DNA from: Gallionellales bacterium GWA2_60_18
GTDB lineage: Bacteria; Pseudomonadota; Gammaproteobacteria; Burkholderiales; Gallionellaceae
DNA: 12,744 nucleotides
Reading direction: 5' to 3'
Assembly (NCBI GenBank): GCA_001801105.1
Contig: MGWS01000029.1
Span: 1 to 12,744 of the forward strand
How positions within the stretch are numbered: the stretch's first letter is position 1; each line of letters opens with the position of its first letter. Below the pieces are notes generated by a model. It ran no database searches. It was not told where the DNA came from and saw only the letters and a program-made list of their open reading frames with translations. Both the position numbers and the translations under genes were made by a program. Shown here piece by piece: positions 6,767 through 12,744 of this stretch.

Positions 6767-8071
6767 CTAACGCTTGCCGCCTTCCCTATATAAAGCCGAC
6801 TGGGCATGCGCCTGCAAGCCTTCGCCGAACGCCAGCGTGGCTGCGATCGCACCGAGTTTCTGGGCGCCTTGCGCGGAGACCTGGATCAGGCTGCTGCGCT
6901 TCTGGAAATCGTACACGCCCAGCGGCGAGGAGAAACGCGCGGTGCCCGAGGTTGGCAGCACGTGGTTCGGCCCGGCGCAGTAATCGCCGAGCGATTCGGA
7001 GGTGTAGCGCCCCATGAAGATCGCGCCGGCATGTTTCAGTTTGGGCAGCAGGGCTTGCGGGTCTGCCACCGACAATTCCAGATGCTCCGGGGCGATGCGG
7101 TTGCTGATGATGCAGGCCTCGTCGAGGTCGGCGACCTGGATCAATGCGCCGCGATTCTCCAGCGCGGTGCGGATGATGTCGCGGCGCGGCATCTGCTCCA
7201 GCAGCTTGTTTGCGCTCGCCGCCACCGCCTCGATGAAACCGGCGTCCGGCGACAGCAGGATCGCCTGCGCCAGCTCGTCGTGTTCGGCCTGCGAGAACAA
7301 ATCCATCGCGATCCAGTCCGGATCGGTCTGCCCGTCGCAGATCACCAGGATTTCCGACGGCCCGGCGATCATGTCGATGCCGCACGCGCCGAATACGCGG
7401 CGCTTGGCCGAGGCTACATAGGCATTGCCGGGACCGACGATCTTGTCCACTCGCGGGATGGTCGCCGTACCGTAGGCCAGCGCCGCCACCGCCTGCGCGC
7501 CGCCGATGGTGAACACGCGGCTCACGTCGCACAGGTAAGCCGCCGCAAGCACCAGCTGGTTCTTCACGCCGTCCGGGGTCGGCACCACCATGATGAGTTC
7601 GCCCACGCCCGCCACCTTGGCGGGCAGCGCGTTCATCAGCACCGAGGACGGATAGGCCGCCTTGCCGCCCGGCACGTACAGGCCGACGCGATCCAGCGGC
7701 GTGACCTGCTGGCCGAGCAGCGTGCCGTCGGCCTCGGTGTAGCTCCACGAAGCCTGCACCTGCTTCTGGTGATAGTCGGTGACGCGCTGCGCGGCCTGCT
7801 CCAGCGCGCTGCGCTGGTCTTCCGGCAGCCCCATGAATGCGGCGCGCAACTCTTCCTGCGGCAACTCCATCGCGGCGGCGTGCTCCAGCGGCAAACGGTC
7901 GAACTTGCGCGTGTATTCCAGCACGGCCGCATCGCCGCGCTTGCGCACATCGGCAAGAATAGCGGCTACCGTCGCCTCCAGCTTCTCGTCGGCGCTTTCC
8001 TCGAAAGCCAGCAGCTTGGTCAGTTCCTCATCGAAACCGGCGGCGCGGCTGGAAAGTTTTTTGATGTTCAT
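6767..8071 (-). CDS. hisD: Histidinol dehydrogenase
   Basis: HisD catalyses the last two steps of histidine synthesis, oxidising L-histidinol to L-histidine with two NAD+. The 434-residue protein is full length. Numbered from the ATG at 8071, the zinc ligands are Q261 and H264 (SQAEHDEL), D363 ([10 protein letters not shown]) and H422, and the catalytic pair is E329/H330 in IAPEHLEL. The signature [12 protein letters not shown] and the [13 protein letters not shown] segment are present. The start at 8071 is preferred to the ATG two codons earlier because the AAGGAG site (8079-8084) is 7 nt from 8071 but only 1 nt from the earlier ATG. The gene begins 11 nt after the hisG stop, and its ribosome-binding site overlaps that stop. 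No further his gene follows; the next features are a tRNA and 4.5S RNA. Confidence 0.98.
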   Translation of the reverse strand: MNIKKLSSRAAGFDEELTKLLAFEESADEKLEATVAAILADVRKRGDAAVLEYTRKFDRLPLEHAAAMELPQEELRAAFMGLPEDQRSALEQAAQRVTDYHQKQVQASWSYTEADGTLLGQQVTPLDRVGLYVPGGKAAYPSSVLMNALPAKVAGVGELIMVVPTPDGVKNQLVLAAAYLCDVSRVFTIGGAQAVAALAYGTATIPRVDKIVGPGNAYVASAKRRVFGACGIDMIAGPSEILVICDGQTDPDWIAMDLFSQAEHDELAQAILLSPDAGFIEAVAASANKLLEQMPRRDIIRTALENRGALIQVADLDEACIISNRIAPEHLELSVADPQALLPKLKHAGAIFMGRYTSESLGDYCAGPNHVLPTSGTARFSSPLGVYDFQKRSSLIQVSAQGAQKLGAIAATLAFGEGLQAHAQSALYREGGKR

Positions 8072-8082
8072 CGGCATGCTCC

Positions 8083-8721
8083 TTATCTCACGATCGCTTG
8101 GGCGAACGCATCCAGCATCGGCTGGATGGCGCCATGCTTCAATTTCAACGCAGCCTGATTCACCACCAGCCGCGAAGAGATGTCGGCGATATGCTCGACC
8201 GCCTTGAGGTTGTTGGCCTTGAGCGTGCCGCCGCTACTCACCAGATCGACGATCGCATCCGACAACCCCACCAGCGGCGCCAGCTCCATTGAACCGTACA
8301 GCTTGATCAGGTCCACATGCACGCCCTTTGCGGCGAAGTGGTCGCGCGCGGTCTGCACGTACTTGGTCGCCACGCGCAGCCGCGCGCCCTGGCGCACCGC
8401 CGAGTCGTAATCGAAATCGTTGCGCACCGCGACCATCATGCGGCAGCGCGCAATGTTCAGGTCCAGCGGCTGGTACAGCCCGGCGCCACCGTGCTCGTTC
8501 AGCACATCCTTGCCCGCTACGCCCATGTCGGCCGCGCCGTATTGCACATAGGTCGGCACATCGGAAGCGCGCACGATGATGAGGCGCACATCGGCGCGAT
8601 TGGTCGGCAGGATCAGCTTGCGCGAGGTCTCCGGGGCTTCCGGCGTGGTGATGCCCGCCGCGTTCAGCAGCGGCAGGGTTTCTTCGAAGATGCGTCCCTT
8701 GGACAAAGCGATGGTGATCAT
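8083..8721 (-). CDS. hisG: ATP phosphoribosyltransferase, short form (HisG-S)
   Basis: HisG joins ATP and PRPP in the first committed step of histidine synthesis. At 212 residues it is the short form, without the C-terminal ACT-like feedback domain of the long form. Known short forms need the HisRS-like partner HisZ for activity and histidine inhibition; hisZ is not in this window. The start [11 protein letters not shown] is typical. The family signature is seen in [20 protein letters not shown] (about residues 152-171), and the PRPP-side segment VASKY-like RVATKY is present. The ATG at 8721 has an AGGGG site about 8 nt upstream and overlaps by 4 bp the stop of a 68-codon ORF. Confidence 0.98.
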   Translation of the reverse strand: MITIALSKGRIFEETLPLLNAAGITTPEAPETSRKLILPTNRADVRLIIVRASDVPTYVQYGAADMGVAGKDVLNEHGGAGLYQPLDLNIARCRMMVAVRNDFDYDSAVRQGARLRVATKYVQTARDHFAAKGVHVDLIKLYGSMELAPLVGLSDAIVDLVSSGGTLKANNLKAVEHIADISSRLVVNQAALKLKHGAIQPMLDAFAQAIVR

Positions 8722-8924
8722 TTTAAAACCCCTGCAAACCTACTGCGCAATTCGATAGCGGCGTTGCGTGGTGCGCGCTCCTCGCCTACCCATAGGGTAT
8801 GTCTCGTTCGCTGTGCTGACCAGCGACTTGGCTGGCGTTCTGTTACCAGCTTAGTCGAGTGGCCATGCAAAGCTGAGTGCGCCTTGCTCTCGAACTGCTC
8901 GCTACGGTCTTTAGCGGTTTTCAT
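8718..8924 (-). CDS. Unrecognised small ORF (68 aa) between murA and hisG; possibly part of a dispersed repeat
   Basis: I do not recognise this protein. The ORF starts with an ATG at 8924, 12 nt after the murA stop, has a GGAG site about 6 nt upstream, and ends in a TGA that overlaps the hisG ATG (ATGA). This layout looks like a translated, coupled gene. The product is hydrophilic and basic, rich in Arg, Ser and Ala, with no signal peptide, membrane segment or Cys motif. Codon use differs from the neighbours, with AGA, AGG, CTA, GTA and TCA in a short span. The DNA also carries three small inverted repeats: 8787-8799 (taccc/gggta), 8820-8835 (ccagc/gctgg) and 8900-8916 (cgcta/tagcg). These features also fit an inserted repeat element whose translation is incidental. 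Both readings remain open. Confidence 0.4.
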   Translation of the reverse strand: MKTAKDRSEQFESKAHSALHGHSTKLVTERQPSRWSAQRTRHTLWVGEERAPRNAAIELRSRFAGVLK

Positions 8925-8936
8925 ACACTCTCCGAA

Positions 8937-10281
<1,345 letters not shown>

Positions 10282-10294
<13 letters not shown>

Positions 10295-10527
10295 CTACTT
10301 TCCCACTCTTGCGGCGTATAGGTCTTTATCGACAGCGCATGAATCTCTTCGCGCATCCGGTCACCCAGGGTTTGATACACCAACTGGTGGCGCTGCACGC
10401 GGTTTTTGCCGGCAAATGCTTCGCTGACCACCACCGCTTCGAAATGACGGCCGTCGCCATCCACGTCTAGATGCTCGGTCACCATGCCTTGCGCGATGCT
10501 AAGTTGAATACTTTCCGGAGTAACCAT
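10282..10527 (-). CDS. ibaG: BolA family protein IbaG (YrbA)
   Basis: This 81-residue BolA-like protein keeps the family fold signature: DVDGDGRHFEAVVVSEAF with H28, RVQRHQLVY, and the near-C-terminal IHALSIKTYTPQEW with the conserved His at 63. BolA-type proteins bind [2Fe-2S] clusters together with monothiol glutaredoxins; IbaG in E. coli is linked to acid stress. IbaG is preferred over BolA because of its length and its place between mlaB and murA, the same order as in E. coli. The ATG at 10527 has an AGGA site about 8 nt upstream; the reading frame remains open for another 18 codons upstream, but these do not look like family sequence. The 124-bp gap to mlaB shows no convincing promoter or terminator. 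Confidence 0.93.
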
Positions 10528-10651
10528 TACCAATCCTGTCGTTTGTTGATCGAGAAATAAGGTTCGCACAGGCGCACCCAAAGATTGCGCATGATACTAA
10601 AAACCAGCGGGGGATGCGCGTAACAGCCGTGCGTGCCGCGTGCCGATAAAG

Positions 10652-10939
10652 TCAGGCGGATTGCCGGGGCAGCAACTCGGTTACGCCGTACAGGTCAGCC
10701 AAACTGAGCAAATCATCGGGAAGGCCGGTCACACGCAAGGCGCGCTGGCTGCGCTGTGCAGCGCGCGACCAGCCCAGCAGCATGCTGACTGCCGCGGAGT
10801 CAACCGCCTCGACCTGTGACAAATCCACCAGCAAATCTTCGCCGGCCAAATGCTGCAAACCCGCTTCAAACAGGGCGGGCACGGTGGCAATGGTCAGGCG
10901 ACCGCGCACCACCAGCCGGCCATCCTCGCGCGTAATCAC
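10652..10939 (-). CDS. mlaB: STAS-domain protein MlaB of the phospholipid transport complex
   Basis: MlaB is the cytoplasmic STAS subunit that binds the MlaF ATPase and supports assembly and activity of the MlaFEDB transporter. The 95-residue protein is a single STAS domain, with DLLVDLSQVEAVDSAAVSML holding the conserved loop. S48 stands where E. coli MlaB has the functionally important Thr52. The start is GTG at 10939, overlapping the mlaC TGA in GTGA, so translation is probably coupled. It closes the mla operon, as in E. coli. Confidence 0.93.
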   Translation of the reverse strand: MITREDGRLVVRGRLTIATVPALFEAGLQHLAGEDLLVDLSQVEAVDSAAVSMLLGWSRAAQRSQRALRVTGLPDDLLSLADLYGVTELLPRQSA

Positions 10940-11568
10940 TTTGCGCCCGTTTTGTGCAGCGCAACACTGGCGGCATTTGCATTTTTGTCGGATAGCATCT
11001 TGATCAGACCGTCGATGCCATTTTTCTGGATTTCCGTGTCAAACGTACCACGATAACTGGTCACCATGCTGACCCCTTCTATGGTTACGTCGAAGGCTTT
11101 CCAGCCATTGGCGGTTTTCCTCATTTCGTAATCGACCGGGATCGGCGGCTGCCCCGGCTTGTTGATGGAAGTCTTGACGGTCACTTCGGTTTCACCGGCG
11201 GCCATCTTGAACGGTTTGAATTCTATCGTCTGGTCGCGATATACGGTAAACGCCTTGGTGTAAGTGCGCACCAGCATATTGCGGAATTCCGTCACCAACG
11301 CCTGCTTCTGTTCATTGCTTGCGCTGCGCCAGTGCTTGCCCATCGCCAACTGGGTCATGCGCACGAAATCGAAATGCGGTAACACCTTGGCATCCACCAA
11401 GTCCAGGATTTTTTTCTGGTTGCCCGCCTGGATGTCCTTGTCCTGCTTGACGATCTCCAGCACATCTTGCGCGGTGGTTCTGATCAACTCATCCGGCGCG
11501 ACCGCCTCGGCCTGGGCAGCACCGGCCATACACAACAAAACTGCAACCATATTCACCAACTTTTTCAT
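10936..11568 (-). CDS. mlaC: Periplasmic phospholipid-binding protein MlaC
   Basis: MlaC carries phospholipids across the periplasm between the outer-membrane MlaA complex and the inner-membrane MlaFEDB transporter. The 210-residue precursor begins with a signal peptide (MKKLVNMVAVLLCMAGAAQA, cleavage after residue 20). The mature part shows the Ttg2D/MlaC pattern: FDFVRMTQLAMGKHWRSAS, then EFRNMLVRTYTKAF, and near the end WKAFDVTIEGVSMVTSYRGTF. Cys13 is not in a lipobox, so it is a soluble protein. The ATG at 11568 has an AGGGAGA site upstream and lies 18 nt after the mlaD stop. Confidence 0.96.
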   Translation of the reverse strand: MKKLVNMVAVLLCMAGAAQAEAVAPDELIRTTAQDVLEIVKQDKDIQAGNQKKILDLVDAKVLPHFDFVRMTQLAMGKHWRSASNEQKQALVTEFRNMLVRTYTKAFTVYRDQTIEFKPFKMAAGETEVTVKTSINKPGQPPIPVDYEMRKTANGWKAFDVTIEGVSMVTSYRGTFDTEIQKNGIDGLIKMLSDKNANAASVALHKTGAK

Positions 11569-11586
11569 TCTTGAAATCTCCCTAGG

Positions 11587-12051
11587 TCATTTGGCCGGCT
11601 CATCGGCCTTGCTGTACAGGAATTTGCCGATCAATTCCTCCAGCACAACGGCGGACTGCGTTTTCTTCAGTTGTTCGCCGCTCTTCAGCATTTCTTCATC
11701 GCCACCTGGCATCAGTCCGATGTACTGCTCACCGAGCAGGCCGGAAGTCATGATGCTGGCAAACGTATCCTTGGGAAACTGGTAACGCTTGTCCAAATCC
11801 ATTATCACCTTGGCTTCGTAGCGTTCCGTGTCCAGCGTAATGTCCGTCACCCGGCCAACCAGCACCCCTGCACTCTTGATGGACGCCTTCGGTTTCAGGC
11901 CGCCGATGTTCGAAAAATAGGCATGCACCTGATAGGTCTCGGACACGTTGTAGGTGCCCAGGTTCCCTACCTTCATCGCCAGCATCACCAGCGCGGCAAT
12001 GCCTGCCACCACAAATATGCCCACCCATAAATCCAGCGTAGTGCGTTCCAT
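11587..12051 (-). CDS. mlaD: MCE-domain substrate-binding subunit MlaD
   Basis: MlaD forms the hexameric MCE ring above the MlaE permease and passes lipids to or from MlaC. The 154-residue protein has an N-terminal membrane anchor (about residues 9-28, DLWVGIFVVAGIAALVMLAM) and one MCE domain (about 38-116) with the motif FSNIGGLKPKASIKSAGVLVG and the loop SGLLGEQYIGLMPGG. It is somewhat shorter than the E. coli protein, mostly in the C-terminal helical part, which is variable. The start lies 3 nt after the mlaE stop, which indicates co-transcription and coupling; only a weak GAG precedes the ATG. Confidence 0.97.
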   Translation of the reverse strand: MERTTLDLWVGIFVVAGIAALVMLAMKVGNLGTYNVSETYQVHAYFSNIGGLKPKASIKSAGVLVGRVTDITLDTERYEAKVIMDLDKRYQFPKDTFASIMTSGLLGEQYIGLMPGGDEEMLKSGEQLKKTQSAVVLEELIGKFLYSKADEPAK

Positions 12052-12054
12052 AGC

Positions 12055-12744
12055 TCAATTCCCTCTAAACATGATTGCGGTCAATACAAAATCCAGCATC
12101 AGGATCGCCAGCGACGAGGTCACCACCGTACGCGTCGTCGCGCCGGATACGCCTTCCGCCGTGGGCGGCGCATCATAGCCCTCAAACAGCGCGATCACCG
12201 TCACCACGACGCCGAATACGAAGCTCTTGAGTACGCCGTTCAGAATGTCTTCGCGAAAATCCACGGCGGCCTGCATCTGCGACCAGAACGAGCCTTCGTC
12301 CACGCCGATCTGCACTACCCCCACCAGGTAACCGCCAAACACTCCCACCGCGCTGAACAGCGCGGCCAGCAGTGGCATGGAAATCACGCCAGCCCAGAAA
12401 CGCGGCGCGACGATGCGCGCGATCGGGTTGACCGCCATCATTTCCATCGCGGAGATCTGCTCGGTTGCCCGCATCAGACCGATTTCCGCCGTCATCGCCG
12501 ATCCGGCGCGGCTGGCAAACAGCAGCGCGGCCACCACCGGCCCCAGTTCGCGCACCAGACTCAACGCCACCATGCTGCCCAGCGCCGATTCCGAACCGTA
12601 GCGCTTGAGCGTCTCGTAGCCCTGCAAGCCGAGCACCATGCCGACGAACAACCCCGCCACGACGATGATGATCAGCGACATCACGCCGGTGGAAAACAGC
12701 TCCTTGACGATCAGATGGAAACGCCGGAAACCGCTGCCCGAGTG
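12055..12744 (-). CDS. mlaE: Phospholipid ABC transporter permease MlaE, C-terminal 229 residues (start beyond the right edge)
   Basis: The reading frame is open to the window edge, so roughly the first 30 residues of a usual MlaE (about 260) are missing. An internal GTG at 12684 would give a shorter product, but the 20 codons before it (starting HSGSGFRRF) match family sequence and are part of the gene. Hallmarks, numbered from the edge, are [13 protein letters not shown] (31-43), RELGPV (65-70) and ASRAGSA (77-83) followed by the conserved E87 and MRATEQI. Several hydrophobic membrane helices follow. MlaE is the inner-membrane channel of the MlaFEDB complex that maintains outer-membrane lipid asymmetry. 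The ATPase gene mlaF is expected just outside the window. Confidence 0.97.
   Translation of the reverse strand, partial: HSGSGFRRFHLIVKELFSTGVMSLIIIVVAGLFVGMVLGLQGYETLKRYGSESALGSMVALSLVRELGPVVAALLFASRAGSAMTAEIGLMRATEQISAMEMMAVNPIARIVAPRFWAGVISMPLLAALFSAVGVFGGYLVGVVQIGVDEGSFWSQMQAAVDFREDILNGVLKSFVFGVVVTVIALFEGYDAPPTAEGVSGATTRTVVTSSLAILMLDFVLTAIMFRGN

Noticed and set aside
8072..8077. hisD start two codons upstream at 8077
   Set aside because: The AAGGAG site would be only 1 nt away; 7 nt to the ATG at 8071 is normal.
6806..8158. 450-codon open frame on the plus strand opposite hisD (and similar long frames opposite dnaX at 4664-5818 and opposite rluB/recR at 2169-3083)
   Set aside because: These mirror well-supported genes; the translations are rich in Arg, His and Gln with no family features, as expected from the complement of GC-rich coding DNA.
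8722..8936. his leader peptide with attenuator before hisG
   Set aside because: The small ORF there has only scattered His codons, no His run, and no terminator hairpin with a T-tract.
10528..10651. Promoter or terminator between mlaB and ibaG
   Set aside because: TATCAT and TTATTT resemble -10 boxes, but no properly spaced -35 box and no T-tailed hairpin could be found.

Overview
The window is a stretch of chromosome in which every supported gene lies on the minus strand, so it is read from right to left. Gene content and order (mlaEDCB-ibaG-murA-hisG-hisD, short-form HisG that needs HisZ, 4.5S RNA beside dnaX-ybaB-recR, PagL-type lipid A deacylase) point to a Gram-negative betaproteobacterium. 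A Nitrosomonadales/Gallionellaceae-like organism is my best guess, but this is inferred from gene order and protein flavour, not from a database search.

Right third (12744 to about 8071): the retrograde phospholipid transport operon mlaE (cut by the window edge), mlaD, mlaC and mlaB, followed by the BolA-like gene ibaG, murA (first committed step of peptidoglycan synthesis), an unrecognised 68-codon ORF, and hisG and hisD. mlaC/mlaB overlap by 4 bp, mlaE/mlaD are 3 bp apart, and the small ORF overlaps hisG by 4 bp. This is a cell-envelope block that runs into histidine synthesis. The his genes stop after hisD.

Middle (6766 to 6369): a self-contained tRNA-Lys(CTT) transcription unit with a near-consensus promoter and a strong intrinsic terminator, then the 4.5S signal recognition particle RNA (ffs).

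Left-middle (6339 to 2043): pagL (lipid A 3-O-deacylase-like outer membrane protein) sits between ffs and dnaX, followed by dnaX, ybaB, recR and rluB. dnaX-ybaB-recR is a classical replication/recombination cluster; recR and rluB are coupled by a 4 bp overlap.

Left end (1949 to 1): a membrane-anchored class III nucleotide cyclase-like protein with a repetitive linker and a C-terminal PEGA-like domain, followed by the N-terminal half of a Hanks-type Ser/Thr kinase that runs off the window. This pair is a probable signalling module.

Most of the window is ordinary housekeeping sequence. The points most worth a second look are the small ORF or repeat wedged between murA and hisG, the cyclase with non-canonical substrate-selecting residues next to the kinase, the PagL homologue inserted between ffs and dnaX with an Asn where the catalytic Glu is expected, and heptamer repeats in mirrored orientation between ibaG and murA. 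I saw no CRISPR array, insertion sequence, prophage or defence system.
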